A stretch of DNA of 64,000 bases from BP-191 sp035940575 (GCA_035940575.1 DASZER010000061.1:1-64000); one strand, 5' to 3'. Counted from the first letter of the stretch, positions 8,840-17,644 are shown. Numbers and translations: made by a program. The notes: generated by a model from the letters alone, not told the origin.

Positions 8840-9580
8840 GGCCGTGCCGAGGACGCAGAGCACGACGCCCGGGTAGAGGAACAGCCAGCGCGGGCTGTAC
8901 AGCAGCAGGAAGCGCAGGTGCCGCCACCCGTCCCGCCACGACCGCAGGTGCGGGGCGCGCGTGCGGCCGTCGGGCCGCAGCGTGACCGGGACCTCGCTGG
9001 TACGCAGCCCGTGGAGCGTGGCCTTGACGACCATCTCGCTGGCGAACTCCATGCCCGTCGTCCGCAGGTCGAGCGCGAGGATCGCGTCGCGGTCGAACCC
9101 GCGCATCCCGCAGTGGAAGTCGCGGACCGGGCTGCGGAAGAACACCCTGCCGAGGAACGACAGCACGGGGTTGCCGAGGTAGCGGTGCAGCGCGGGCATC
9201 GCGTCCTTCGCGATCCCGCCCTTGAACCTGTTGCCCATCACGAGGTGGTCGCCGCCGCGCAGCCGCTCGACGATCGGCGCGATCTCGCCGAAGTCGTACG
9301 ACAGGTCGGCGTCGGCCATCACGACGTAGCGGCCCCTGGCCGCGGCGATGCCGCCGAGCAGCGCGGCGCCGTAGCCCTTGTCGGCCACCGGCACGACGCG
9401 CGCGCCCGCCCGCTCGGCGAGCGCCTGCGAGCCGTCGGTGCTGCCGTTGTCGGCGACCACGACCTCGCCGGTCGCGCCGGCGCGTTCGAGGCCGAGCAGG
9501 GCGATGCGCACGCACTCCGCGACCGTCTCGGCCTCGTTGAGGCACGGCATCAGGACCGTGACCTCGACGCCCCCGCTCAC
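8426..9580 (-). CDS. Glycosyltransferase family 2, dolichol-phosphate-mannose-synthase-like
   Basis: A 384-residue protein. The N-terminal ~230 residues are a GT-A domain with VTVLMPCLNEAETV, the donor-binding VVVADNGSTDGS, the metal-binding DADLSYD (DXD-type) near residue 100 and the acceptor motif DFHCGMRGFDR. The C-terminal third has four hydrophobic helices, so the enzyme is membrane-anchored and probably makes a polyprenyl-phosphate sugar for the GT-C-like protein encoded convergently next to it. GTG start. It lies 4 nt downstream of the TPR lipoprotein gene and is likely co-transcribed with it. Confidence 0.88.
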   Translation of the reverse strand: MSGGVEVTVLMPCLNEAETVAECVRIALLGLERAGATGEVVVADNGSTDGSQALAERAGARVVPVADKGYGAALLGGIAAARGRYVVMADADLSYDFGEIAPIVERLRGGDHLVMGNRFKGGIAKDAMPALHRYLGNPVLSFLGRVFFRSPVRDFHCGMRGFDRDAILALDLRTTGMEFASEMVVKATLHGLRTSEVPVTLRPDGRTRAPHLRSWRDGWRHLRFLLLYSPRWLFLYPGVVLCVLGTALGLWLIPGGRTIGRFGLDVQTLLYAAFAVVIGFQSIVFGLFTKAFAISEGLLPADPRLARLLRRAPLEGGLLAGGLLTLAGIGGSVYGFYQWGTQEFGPLNASESLRIVIPSLTCLVLGIQTVLGSFFLSVLMLRRR

Positions 9581-9584
9581 GGCG

Positions 9585-10157
9585 TCAGGGGGTGGGGCTG
9601 ACCGTGGTGTGCGGCGTCGGCGAGGGCGAGGCCGTACGGGCCGGGATGCGGGCGCGCAGCGACGGGTCTAGCCGCACCGCCGTGGCGAACGCCTGGTCGG
9701 CCTCCCGCTGCTTGCCGCCCGCCTTGTACGCGAAGCCGAGGTTCAGGTACGCGTTGGCGTTGCGGGGCTCGACGGCGATCGTGCGCTGGTAGAGCTGGAT
9801 CGCCTCGTCGTTGGACCCTGCCTCGAAGCGGATGATCCCGAGGTTGAACAGCGCGGGGCCGTAGTTGGGGTCGATCGTGAGCACGGCCCGGTAGCGGCGC
9901 TCGGCCTCGCCCTTGTCGCCGGCGTTCTGCTTGATGAGGCCGATGTTGTAGATCGCGAACTTGTTCGTCGGGTCGATCTTCAGCACTTCCTCGTAGTGCT
10001 GGATCGCGCCGTTCGTGTCGCCGGCGACGTGCGCGTTGAGCCCGCGCTGGAGCTCGTCCTCGACCTTCTTGGCCTTCGGCTTGTCCTTGCCGCAGCCCGT
10101 GAGAGCGACCAGCAACGCCATCATCAGCGCTACGGTGCGCCACCCCGTCTTCCGCAT
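9585..10157 (-). CDS. TPR-repeat lipoprotein
   Basis: A 190-residue protein with a lipoprotein signal ending in the lipobox LTGC (Cys about residue 22), a charged linker KDKPKAKK, and four tetratricopeptide repeats (for example IDPTNKFAIYNIGLIKQN and VEPRNANAYLNLGFAYKAGG). TPR arrays mediate protein-protein contacts, here on the outer face of the membrane. A Ser/Thr/Pro tail closes the protein. It is followed after 4 nt by the glycosyltransferase, which suggests a scaffold role in glycan assembly (inference). Its start is preceded by a TATCAT box without a ribosome binding site. Confidence 0.8.
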   Translation of the reverse strand: MRKTGWRTVALMMALLVALTGCGKDKPKAKKVEDELQRGLNAHVAGDTNGAIQHYEEVLKIDPTNKFAIYNIGLIKQNAGDKGEAERRYRAVLTIDPNYGPALFNLGIIRFEAGSNDEAIQLYQRTIAVEPRNANAYLNLGFAYKAGGKQREADQAFATAVRLDPSLRARIPARTASPSPTPHTTVSPTP

Positions 10158-10164
10158 GAAGGGG

Positions 10165-10170
10165 ATGATA
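10165..10170 (-). promoter_or_regulatory. -10 box TATCAT, leaderless start of TPR lipoprotein
   Basis: TATCAT on the minus strand ends 7 nt before the ATG at 10157; no Shine-Dalgarno sequence lies between. This matches the TAnnnT leaderless pattern repeated through the window. It sits in the 18-bp gap shared with the divergent ygfZ gene. Confidence 0.5.
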
Positions 10171-10175
10171 CGGAC

Positions 10176-11096
10176 GTGACCTCCCCCCTGCTCTCGCGTC
10201 CCGGCGCCGTCGAGGCCGACGGCGCCGACGCCGGCGTCGCCGCCCACTACGGCGACCCGCTGCGCGAGCAGCGCCTCGCCGAGGAGGGGCGGGGCATCAC
10301 CGACCGCTCCCACCGCGAGGTGGTCAGGGTCGGAGGCGAGGACCGGCTGACGTGGCTGCACAGCCTCACCACGCAGCACCTCTCCGCGCTGCCGGCCGGC
10401 CAGCCGGCCGAGGCCCTCGTCCTCTCGCCGCACGGCCACGTCGAGCACCACCTCACGCTCGTCGACGACGGGTCCGTGACGTGGGCGCACGTCGAGCCCG
10501 GCACGGCGGACGCGCTGCTCGCGTTCCTCGACTCGATGCGGTTCATGCTGCGGGTCGAGCCGGCGCGGGCCGACGACCTCGCCGTGCTCACCGTCGGCCA
10601 CGCCGACCTGCTCGTGCCGCGCGCGTCGCTGGAGGAGGCGTGGGACGCGCAGGTCGCCGACGGCGCGACGCCGCTCGGCATGTGGGGCTACGAGGCGTTG
10701 CGGGTCGCGGCGCGGCGGCCCAGGCTCGGGTTCGAGACCGACCACAGGACGATCCCGCACGAGGTCGGCTGGCTCGCCACCGCCGTGCACCTCGACAAGG
10801 GCTGCTACCGCGGCCAGGAGACCGTCGCGCGGGTGCACAACCTCGGCCGCCCGCCGCGCCGCCTCGTCCTGCTGCACCTCGACGGGTCGGCCGACCGGCT
10901 GCCCGCGCAGGGGTCACCGGTGACGTGGCAGGGCGCCCAGGTCGGCTTCGCCGGCACCGCCGCGCGCCACCACGAGCTCGGCCCGATCGCGCTCGCGCTC
11001 GTGAAGCGGAACACGCCCGACGACGCCGTCCTCGAGGCGGACGGCGTCGCGGCGTCGGTCGATCAGGCCCGGAACGAGGCCGAGCAGCCGGCGTAG
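10176..11096 (+). CDS. ygfZ: YgfZ/GcvT-like folate-binding protein
   Basis: A 306-residue protein with the family signature near residue 210, KGCYRGQETVARVHNLGR, where the Cys and the KGCYxGQE core are diagnostic, plus the N-terminal LTWLHSLTTQHLSALP typical of the aminomethyltransferase fold. YgfZ proteins bind tetrahydrofolate and help make or repair certain iron-sulfur enzymes such as MiaB. The GTG start fits, with only 18 bp to the divergent lipoprotein gene. The 3' end overlaps the convergent Ig-like protein gene by 34 nt. Confidence 0.9.
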   Translation: MTSPLLSRPGAVEADGADAGVAAHYGDPLREQRLAEEGRGITDRSHREVVRVGGEDRLTWLHSLTTQHLSALPAGQPAEALVLSPHGHVEHHLTLVDDGSVTWAHVEPGTADALLAFLDSMRFMLRVEPARADDLAVLTVGHADLLVPRASLEEAWDAQVADGATPLGMWGYEALRVAARRPRLGFETDHRTIPHEVGWLATAVHLDKGCYRGQETVARVHNLGRPPRRLVLLHLDGSADRLPAQGSPVTWQGAQVGFAGTAARHHELGPIALALVKRNTPDDAVLEADGVAASVDQARNEAEQPA

Positions 11097-12430
11097 TGCG
11101 TCGTCGTCGGCAGCGAGACCGTGTACGTCCCGCGCTTCGCCGCGACGCTCACCTGCGCCCGGCCGTTGCGGTCGGTGCGCAGCGAGCGGAACGCCTTGCC
11201 GTTGTACGAGAACGTCAGCATCTGGCTCGCCAGCGCGCGGCCGAGCGCGTCGCGCAGCGTGCCCGTGACGACGTAGCTGCTCCCGCTCGTGCTCCGCGCG
11301 ATCGCGCAGCGCGTCCCCATCCGCTGGACCTCGAACGCCACCTGCTCGGCGCTGCCGAGGTAGGCCGAGTTGGCGACGTAGCGGACCGTCATGACGTACT
11401 CGCCAGGCCGCGTCGTGCGCAGCGGCAGGCGGCCCGACGCGACGCCGTCGGCGTTGACGGGCAGCGTCACCTTGTCGGTGCCGACGGCGAACTCCACGCT
11501 GCCGGTCGGGACGGGGCTGCCGTCGGGCAGCGTGGCCTTGGCGGAGACGGGCGCGGAGTCGCTGTAGCGGCCCGCGGTCGCGCCGGTGTAGTCGAGGCCG
11601 GTCTCGCGCGCCGGGGGCGGCGGCGTGGTCGGCACGGGCGTCGGCGACTCGCTCGCGGTCGGCGTCGCGGTGCCGCTCGGGGTCGCGGACCCGCTCGGGG
11701 TCGCGGTGGCGCTGGCCGTCGGGGTGGCCGTCGCGCTCGGGGCCGCGGTGGCGGTGGCGCTCGGCGTGGCCGTCGCGCTCGGCGCGGCGGTCGGGACCGG
11801 GGCGGCCTTGCACTCGGTCGCGTTGACCGTGATCGACGTCGGGTGCGTCACCGAGTCGTAGATCATCGTCGTGTCGTTCGAGGTGTCGACGTAGCCCGAG
11901 ACCGTGATCTCGCTGTCCTTCGGGACCACGTGCTTCTTCGCGTCCTCGTCCGGCTTCAGCAGCGCGGTGACGCGCACCTCGTCGCCGTTCGCGTAGTCCA
12001 CGACGTCGGCGGTCGTCATGTTCAGGACCGCGGTCGGCGTGTTGATCGAGACGTCGACGGTCAGGCCGATCGTCGGCACCGCCAGCATCGAGGTGAACCA
12101 CCCGTCCAGGCAGATCGACGTGAGGTCGCCCGTGAACGGGAACGAGAACGTCGGCAGCAGCACCGTGCCGGGCATCACCGGGAGGCCGCCGCGCGCGGTC
12201 GCGTCCGTGGTGCCGGTCGGGGCCTTGGCGTCGAGCGTCGCGCCCGCGGGCGCGGCGTCGTCGACGGGACCGGCGGCCGGGTCGGCCGCGACGTCCATCG
12301 CGTAGCCGCCGTTGGCCGAGTGGAAGTAGAGCTTCACCGGCGCGGCGCCCGAGGGCCCGGCGGTCATCAACGCGAGCCCGCCCGCGACCATCGAGATGGC
12401 GAGCACGGGCGGCAGGAGCTTCAGGCGCAC
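11063..12430 (-). CDS. Secreted Ig-like-domain protein with Ser/Thr/Ala linker
   Basis: A 455-residue exported protein. GTG at 12430 is preceded by gagggac 6-7 nt away and opens a signal peptide (VRLKLLPPVLAISMVAGG, cleavage near GAA). An N-terminal beta-rich domain of ~190 residues is followed by a low-complexity linker of repeated ATATPSA units (~60 residues), then two Ig-like modules; the first contains GSVEFAVGTDKVTLPV, typical of Big_3/Big_5 domains, and the second ends GTYTVSLPTTTHYAGC. Probably a cell-surface or adhesive protein; the N-terminal domain is not recognised. Confidence 0.75.
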   Translation of the reverse strand: MRLKLLPPVLAISMVAGGLALMTAGPSGAAPVKLYFHSANGGYAMDVAADPAAGPVDDAAPAGATLDAKAPTGTTDATARGGLPVMPGTVLLPTFSFPFTGDLTSICLDGWFTSMLAVPTIGLTVDVSINTPTAVLNMTTADVVDYANGDEVRVTALLKPDEDAKKHVVPKDSEITVSGYVDTSNDTTMIYDSVTHPTSITVNATECKAAPVPTAAPSATATPSATATAAPSATATPTASATATPSGSATPSGTATPTASESPTPVPTTPPPPARETGLDYTGATAGRYSDSAPVSAKATLPDGSPVPTGSVEFAVGTDKVTLPVNADGVASGRLPLRTTRPGEYVMTVRYVANSAYLGSAEQVAFEVQRMGTRCAIARSTSGSSYVVTGTLRDALGRALASQMLTFSYNGKAFRSLRTDRNGRAQVSVAAKRGTYTVSLPTTTHYAGCSASFRA

Positions 12431-12519
12431 GGTGAGTCCCTCGGGTCGGCCGAGCCCCCCACGGACTCGTTCCAGGGTGTGGGAGTTCGCCGTCGCCGCG
12501 CGCGTCCCTGCCGTGCGCC

Positions 12520-12535
12520 CCTGCCGTGCGGCAGG
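12520..12535 (-). terminator. Short hairpin terminator after the amidase gene
   Basis: cctgcc and ggcagg form a 6-bp stem with a 4-nt loop, two bases past the stop of the amidase on the minus strand. No T-tract follows, so the call is modest. Confidence 0.4.
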
Positions 12536-12537
12536 CG

Positions 12538-13656
12538 TCAGCGCGTCGGGTCGGAGCAGACGTGGCCGTCGGCCGTGGACGGGTCGGCCGGGCGCGCGTA
12601 CGGCCGCACCCACCCCGACCCCGGCGCGCGGCCCGTCGTGAACTCCACCAGCGCGTCCGCGAGCGCCCGCGCGAGACCCGTACGCACGTCCTGTCGCGCG
12701 ACGAGCGCGGCCTCGTTCGGGTTCGAGATGTAGAGGGACTCCGCGATGACGAACGGCCGGTGCGCGCGGCGCAGCAGGCCGTAGTAGTCGCGGCCGTCGC
12801 GCCCCACGCGGTACTTCGCGCCCGCGTCGCGGTCGCCCACGAACGGTCCCGGCAGCGTCTGCGTGTAGCGGCGCAGGTGCTCGTAGACGAGCCCCGCGAA
12901 GCGCCGCCCGACGCCGTCCGCCGTCGACCCGAACGTGTCCGTTCCCGGCGTGCTCCGCGGCCCGTCGGGCGAGGAGTTGAGGTGCACCGACAGCGCGGCG
13001 TCGACGCGCAGCGCGTCCGCGAGCGCCGTACGGAACTCCAGCGTCGCCTCGAAGTCCCGCTCGCGCGTGAGCACCACGCGGCCGACGCGCCCGGCCAGCA
13101 GGCGGCGCAGCTCCAGGGAGATCTGGAGGTTGCGGTCCTTCTCGCGGTCGCCGTTCGGGGCGAGCGCGCCGAGCTGGTACGGACCGCCGTGGCCCGGGTC
13201 GACGAGGACGACGACGTCGTTCGCGGGCTTGGGGAGGCGGGCGCCGCTCGACGGCGGGATCGCGGTGACGTCGGCGGCGCGCAGCACCACGCGGTGCCCG
13301 CACGGCGTGAGGACCGCGGGCGAGGCCGCGCTGCCTCCGACGCGCGGCAGCGTGAGCCCTCCGGCGAGGAGGCGACCGTCGGCGGTCCGCGCCTGCCGCA
13401 CCGTCACGACCGCGCCGAGCGCGGGCGGGGCCGGCAGGGACTCGCGGCTGCGGGGCCAGGCGACGCCCTCGCCGCCGAACGTCGACGGCAGCGCCGTCGG
13501 CGCCGCGCTCGTGGCGGGCGGCGGCGTCGTCGGCGCCGTAGCCGTCGTCGTGGTCGTCGTCGGGGTGGCGCTCGGCGCGGCCGTCGGCTCGGCCGGCGGC
13601 GACGTCGACGAGCAGGCCAGCGCGAGCACCAGCGCGAGCGGGGCGGGGGACCTCAC
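12538..13656 (-). CDS. N-acetylmuramoyl-L-alanine amidase lipoprotein (Amidase_3)
   Basis: A 372-residue protein that cuts the amide bond between muramic acid and the peptide stem of peptidoglycan. GTG at 13656 opens a lipoprotein signal (VRSPAPLALVLALACSS). A Thr/Pro linker leads to the Amidase_3 domain with zinc ligands in VDPGHGG (His), the Glu of GDREKDRNL, SVHLNSS (His) and the catalytic Glu in AESLYISNPNEA. The domain runs from about residue 200 to 350. It is divergent from bcp with 34 bp between starts. Role in wall turnover or cell separation is inferred. Confidence 0.9.
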   Translation of the reverse strand: MRSPAPLALVLALACSSTSPPAEPTAAPSATPTTTTTTATAPTTPPPATSAAPTALPSTFGGEGVAWPRSRESLPAPPALGAVVTVRQARTADGRLLAGGLTLPRVGGSAASPAVLTPCGHRVVLRAADVTAIPPSSGARLPKPANDVVVLVDPGHGGPYQLGALAPNGDREKDRNLQISLELRRLLAGRVGRVVLTRERDFEATLEFRTALADALRVDAALSVHLNSSPDGPRSTPGTDTFGSTADGVGRRFAGLVYEHLRRYTQTLPGPFVGDRDAGAKYRVGRDGRDYYGLLRRAHRPFVIAESLYISNPNEAALVARQDVRTGLARALADALVEFTTGRAPGSGWVRPYARPADPSTADGHVCSDPTR

Positions 13657-13677
13657 GAGGGCGCGGTACCCACGGGC

Positions 13678-13683
13678 TAGTCT
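13678..13683 (+). promoter_or_regulatory. -10 box TAGTCT, leaderless start of bcp
   Basis: TAGTCT is followed by 7 nt and then GTG, with no ribosome binding site. Same layout as other TAnnnT starts in the window. Confidence 0.5.
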
Positions 13684-13690
13684 CCGACGC

Positions 13691-14158
13691 GTGCGCCTCA
13701 CTCCCGGTGACCTCGCTCCCTCGTTCTCGCTGCCCGACGCCGACGGCAACGTCGTCACGCTGGACTCCCTTCGCGCCGGCGGCAACCGCGTCGTCGTCTA
13801 CTTCTACCCGGCGGCGTCGACCCCCGGGTGCACGAAGCAGGCGTGCGGCTTCCGCGACTCGCTGTCCGCGTGGTCCGACGCGGGCTACTCGGTCGTCGGC
13901 ATCAGCCCGGACAAGCCCGCGAAGCTCGCGAAGTTCCGCGAGGCCGAGGGGCTGACGTTCCCGCTCCTGTCCGACCCGACGCGAGAGGTGCTGACGGCGT
14001 ACGGCGCGTACGGCACCAAGACGATGTACGGCAAGGAGGTGACGGGCGTCATCCGCTCGACGTTCGTCATCGGGGCGGACGGCAGGGTCGAGCAGGCGAT
14101 GTACGGCGTCAAGGCGACCGGCCACGTCGAGAGGCTCCGCAAGGAGCTGGGCGTCTGA
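13691..14158 (+). CDS. bcp: Thiol peroxidase, Bcp/PrxQ peroxiredoxin
   Basis: A 155-residue peroxiredoxin that reduces hydrogen peroxide and organic peroxides. The active-site loop STPGCTKQACGFRD shows the peroxidatic Cys (about residue 44) and the resolving Cys five residues later, the PrxQ arrangement. GDLAPSFSLPDADG at the N terminus and the full length fit the family. The GTG start lies 7 nt after a TAGTCT box. The stop codon overlaps the start region of the acyl-CoA dehydrogenase gene. Confidence 0.93.
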   Translation: MRLTPGDLAPSFSLPDADGNVVTLDSLRAGGNRVVVYFYPAASTPGCTKQACGFRDSLSAWSDAGYSVVGISPDKPAKLAKFREAEGLTFPLLSDPTREVLTAYGAYGTKTMYGKEVTGVIRSTFVIGADGRVEQAMYGVKATGHVERLRKELGV

Positions 14159-15246
14159 GCCTCGACCCCGACCCCGCCGCGCCGCCGTTCTCGGCGTCGC
14201 ACACGTCGCTGCGTTCCGAGGTGCGCTCGTGGGTCGCGTCGCAGGTGCGGCCGCACGTCTCCGCGTGGGAGGAGGCGCGGGAGTTCCCCTCGTCGCTCTA
14301 CGCGTCGGCGGGCGCGGCCGGGCTGCTCGGCTGGAAGTACGGCCCCGACTGGGGCGGCCGCGGGCCCGACTGGCTCGCGGACGTCGTCGTGACCGAGGAG
14401 CTCGCGCGCTGCGGCTCGGGCGGCGTCGCCGCGGGGCTCGGCGCCACCAAGGACCTGGCGCCGTTGTACGTCTTCCGCTTCGGCACCGACGCCCAGCGGC
14501 AACGCTGGCTCGCGCCGTGCGTCTCGGGTCACGCCGTCGCCGGGCTTGCGGTGACGGAGCCGGGCGCGGGGTCGGACGTGGCGGCGTTGACGACGCGGGC
14601 GCGCCGGGTCTCCGACGGGTGGGTCATCGACGGCGCCAAGGTGTTCTGCACCAACGGCTCGCGCGCCGACTGGCTGCTCGTCGCCGCGCGCACGTCGGAC
14701 GAGCCCGGGCACGCGGGGATCTCGCTGTTCGTCGTGCCGACGTCGGCGCCGGGGTTCTCGGCGTCGCGGATCCCGACGCTCGGGTGGCGTACGTCGCAGA
14801 CGGGGGCGCTGTCGTTCGCCGACGTGCTCGTGCCCGACGACGCGCTGCTCGGCGCGCCGGGGGAGGGCTTCGTGCAGATCATGAGGTCGTTCCAGTGGGA
14901 GCGCCTGGCGCTGGCCGTCGCGTCGGTGTCGGCGGCGGCCGCGAACCTCTCCGCGTGCGGCCCGCCCCCCGAGCCGCTGGTGCGGCGGCTCGTCGCGGTG
15001 CGGGCGCTGACGTACGACGCGCTGGCCCGGCACCTCGCGGACGAGGACACGTTGCGGCAGGTGTCCGCGGCGAAGTGGCTCGCGTGCGACCTCGACGTGG
15101 AGACGGCGTTGCTGCGCTACGAGCGCCTCGGCGATGCCGCGTCGGAGCGGGCGCTACGCGACGCGCGGCTCGGGCCGATCGGCGGCGGCGCGCGCGAGGT
15201 GATGGCCGAGCTGGTCGCGCGGACGTTGCCCCTCGCGCAGGGCTGA
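14155..15246 (+). CDS. Acyl-CoA dehydrogenase, short form
   Basis: A FAD-dependent alpha,beta-dehydrogenase of acyl-CoA esters. Seen: N-terminal helices (SEVRSWVASQVRPHVSAWEE), the FAD/substrate strand VAGLAVTEPGAGSDVAAL, VIDGAKVFCTNGSRADW, and the C-terminal IGGGAREVMAELVART that closes the family. At ~363 residues it is 20-30 shorter than usual, with loss in the C-terminal helical bundle. Start problem: homology begins at 14155 with CTG overlapping the bcp stop, while the first standard start is GTG 14221, which would remove part of helix A. I used the longer form. Confidence 0.8.
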   Translation: MSLDPDPAAPPFSASHTSLRSEVRSWVASQVRPHVSAWEEAREFPSSLYASAGAAGLLGWKYGPDWGGRGPDWLADVVVTEELARCGSGGVAAGLGATKDLAPLYVFRFGTDAQRQRWLAPCVSGHAVAGLAVTEPGAGSDVAALTTRARRVSDGWVIDGAKVFCTNGSRADWLLVAARTSDEPGHAGISLFVVPTSAPGFSASRIPTLGWRTSQTGALSFADVLVPDDALLGAPGEGFVQIMRSFQWERLALAVASVSAAAANLSACGPPPEPLVRRLVAVRALTYDALARHLADEDTLRQVSAAKWLACDLDVETALLRYERLGDAASERALRDARLGPIGGGAREVMAELVARTLPLAQG

Positions 15247-15253
15247 CAGCCCT

Positions 15254-17527
15254 CTAGCCGCGCCCGAACAGGCCCTTGCGCTTCTTCGGCTGCTCCTTGG
15301 GCGGCGTGGGCTTGTTCGAGGGGGCGCGGGTCGCGCGCGCCGGCTCCTCGTCGTCCAGGCCGAGCGAGGTCAGCTCGCGCATCAGCGCGGCGGTCTCCGA
15401 CAGGCCCCCGCGCCCGCCGCCGTTGGCGACGGGCACCGGCGGCGCGGGCTCCGGCTCGGGCGCCGGCTCGGGCTCGACAGGCTCGGCGTCGTTGATGTCG
15501 CGCAGGATCGACGCGACCTCGAACGTCGGCACCGGCTCCGGCTCCGAGAACGCCGCCAGCTCAGCGCGGGCGACCTCCGCGAGCGCCTCGGCGGCGAGTC
15601 GTTCGGCCTCCAGGCGCTCGGCCTCCAGGCGCTCGGCCTCGGCCCGCTCCGCCTCGACGCGGGCTGCCTCGGCCTCCTCGGCGGCGACCCGCTCGGCCTC
15701 CCAGCGCTCGGCCTCGAGGCGCGCGGCCTCCTCGGCCGCGGCGCGCTCGGCTTCCAGGCGCTCGGCCTCGACCCGCTCCGCCTCGACGCGGGCGGCCTCG
15801 GCGGCTTCCTCGGCGGCGATCCGCTCGGCTTCGAGGCGTTCGGCCTCGACGCGTTCGGCCTCGACGCGGGCGGTCTCGGCGGCTTCCTCGGCGGCGACGC
15901 GCTCGGCTTCGAGGCGTTCGGCCTCGACCCGCTCGGCCTCCTGGCGAGCCTCCTCGGCAACGCGTTCCGCCTCCCGGCGGGCGGCCTCCTCGGCCTCCGC
16001 GCGCGCGGCTTCCTCGGCGCGGTCGCGACGCCGCCCGAACCGCAGCCCGCCCCGCTGCGCCCGCGCGGCCTCGGCCAGCGCGTGCGCCTCCGCGAGCTCG
16101 GCGGCCGCGGCGGCACGCATGCGCTCGACCCGTTCCGCTTCGAGGCGCGCGGCCTCGATCTCCTCGGCCGTCGGCTCCGGCGGGCGCGTCGGCTCCGGCA
16201 TCGCGACGGTCGGCAGCGCGTCGCCCAGCACCGCGCGCAACGCCTCGGACACCAGCGCCAGCGAGTCCCCGAACGGGTCCTCGCCCGCGGGCGCCTCGGC
16301 CGCCTCCGCGACAGGCTCCTCGACCACCGGCCCGGGCAGCGCCGCCTCGGGCAGCACGGGGAGCTCCGCCTCCGGTAGCACGGGGAGCTCGGGCTCGAAC
16401 GTCGGCGGCAGCCCCATCGACGGCAGGTCGCCCAACGACGGAAGGTCCGCGAGCGCCGCCGACAGCGACGCGAGCTCCGTGGTCAGCGAGTCGAGCTCCG
16501 TCACCTCGGCGTCGGGCGCGGTGGACTCGGCGACGACCTCCGGCTCCGCGACGTCCGCGACGACCTCGGGCTCCGCAACGACATCCAGGACCGGCTCGGC
16601 GACGGGCGCCGCCCCCAGCAGCCGCGCCAGCTCGCTCGGCGCCTCGTCCTCGGTCGGCTCGGCCTGCTCGGGCAGCGCGAACGCGTCCGTGATCCGCCGC
16701 AGCGACGAGTCCGGGTCGTCGGAGTGGTCCGCGCCGTCCGACCCGCCCAGCACCGACGCGATCGCCGACACGGCGGAGCGCAGGTCGGGCGCCGGCTCGG
16801 GGTCGTCGGCCGCGTCGACCGTCTCCTCGACGTCGAGCAGCCCCGCGCCGACGAGCGAGTACACGATCTGGCCGGCCTCGAACGTCGTGAAGCCGCAGTC
16901 GCGAGCGAGCTGCGCGATCGTGCGCTCGCCGTCGACCTTGCACAGCAACGCCCACTGGTCCTGGTCGAGCGTCATCTCGGCCGCCGCGAGACCGCCCGCC
17001 GACAGCACGGGAACGGCCGTCGGGCCGTGCACGACGCCCGACATCAGCGCCCACTGCGACGTACGCCGCGCGACCTCGTCCAGCAGGTCCGACACGACCG
17101 CGTGCGAGGCGACGTCGGCGCGCGTCTTCTCGTTCTTGCGGAAGCGGAAGCGCCCCGACGGCCAGCGCGAGAGGTCGAAGCACGACTCGCGGAGCTGCTC
17201 GAGGGTGAACGCCTCGACGACCGGCCGCTCGACGTACCCCAGGTGCACGAGCAGCTCGCCGAGCCGCCAGCCCTGGAGCTCGTTCTCCTGCGCGTCGAGC
17301 GCCTCGGCCAGCGCCTCGGGCGCCAGCGCGCCGGAGGAGATCAGCCGCGCGCCGAGCTGCGGGCGGCGGCCCGGGACGTACGCCGCGTAGACGCGGCCGT
17401 CCTTGAAGTAGACGAGGGCCTCGTCGCCGGCCTCGTCGTCGATGTGGAGGCAGCCGGTGACGTCCTCGGCGGCGAGCGACGTGAGCACGTCGGAGAGCGG
17501 CGTGGCGCCCAAGTCGCCCTTCAGCAC
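15254..17527 (-). CDS. DUF4388 protein with long Glu/Ala coiled coil
   Basis: A 757-residue cytoplasmic protein. Residues ~1-110 match the DUF4388 (PATAN-like) fold, with LSDVLTSLAAEDVTGCLHI and YFKDGRVYAAYV; residues ~110-250 look like winged-helix segments (DGERTIAQLARDCGFTTFEAGQIVYSL in DUF4388 proteins). Then an acidic Pro/Glu linker, and from about residue 450 to 660 a near-perfect Glu/Ala/Arg helix with ~22-residue repeats (VEAERLEAERVAAEEAAE). The tail is basic (KPTPPKEQPKKRKGLFGRG). GTG at 17527 has gggagg 4 nt upstream; a TTG at 17548 is the alternative. DUF4388 proteins act in two-component and GTPase signalling; a scaffold role is inferred. Confidence 0.75.
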   Translation of the reverse strand: MLKGDLGATPLSDVLTSLAAEDVTGCLHIDDEAGDEALVYFKDGRVYAAYVPGRRPQLGARLISSGALAPEALAEALDAQENELQGWRLGELLVHLGYVERPVVEAFTLEQLRESCFDLSRWPSGRFRFRKNEKTRADVASHAVVSDLLDEVARRTSQWALMSGVVHGPTAVPVLSAGGLAAAEMTLDQDQWALLCKVDGERTIAQLARDCGFTTFEAGQIVYSLVGAGLLDVEETVDAADDPEPAPDLRSAVSAIASVLGGSDGADHSDDPDSSLRRITDAFALPEQAEPTEDEAPSELARLLGAAPVAEPVLDVVAEPEVVADVAEPEVVAESTAPDAEVTELDSLTTELASLSAALADLPSLGDLPSMGLPPTFEPELPVLPEAELPVLPEAALPGPVVEEPVAEAAEAPAGEDPFGDSLALVSEALRAVLGDALPTVAMPEPTRPPEPTAEEIEAARLEAERVERMRAAAAAELAEAHALAEAARAQRGGLRFGRRRDRAEEAARAEAEEAARREAERVAEEARQEAERVEAERLEAERVAAEEAAETARVEAERVEAERLEAERIAAEEAAEAARVEAERVEAERLEAERAAAEEAARLEAERWEAERVAAEEAEAARVEAERAEAERLEAERLEAERLAAEALAEVARAELAAFSEPEPVPTFEVASILRDINDAEPVEPEPAPEPEPAPPVPVANGGGRGGLSETAALMRELTSLGLDDEEPARATRAPSNKPTPPKEQPKKRKGLFGRG
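15570..15990 (-). repeat. In-gene tandem repeat coding for the Glu/Ala coiled coil
   Basis: About six imperfect copies of a ~66-bp unit encode helical repeats of the type VEAERVEAERLEAER followed by AAEEAAE. DNA copies differ mainly at third codon positions, so the repeat is kept at protein level. It is a likely site of copy-number variation between strains. Confidence 0.65.
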
Positions 17528-17644
17528 CGCGCCTCCCGAAAGTCCCAACGCAGCCGCCTCCGCTGCTCAGTTGGCATCGGCAGCGGGGCCCCGATCATTG
17601 AGCCAGATGGCGCAACGATTCCGCCCATCGTCCGCTTCCGCGCG

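Noticed and set aside
11063..14125. A 1020-codon open frame on the minus strand
   Set aside because: Only its 3' third (11063-12430) is coherent; upstream of the GTG at 12430 the residues are low-complexity Arg/Ala/Gly antisense to the amidase and bcp genes.
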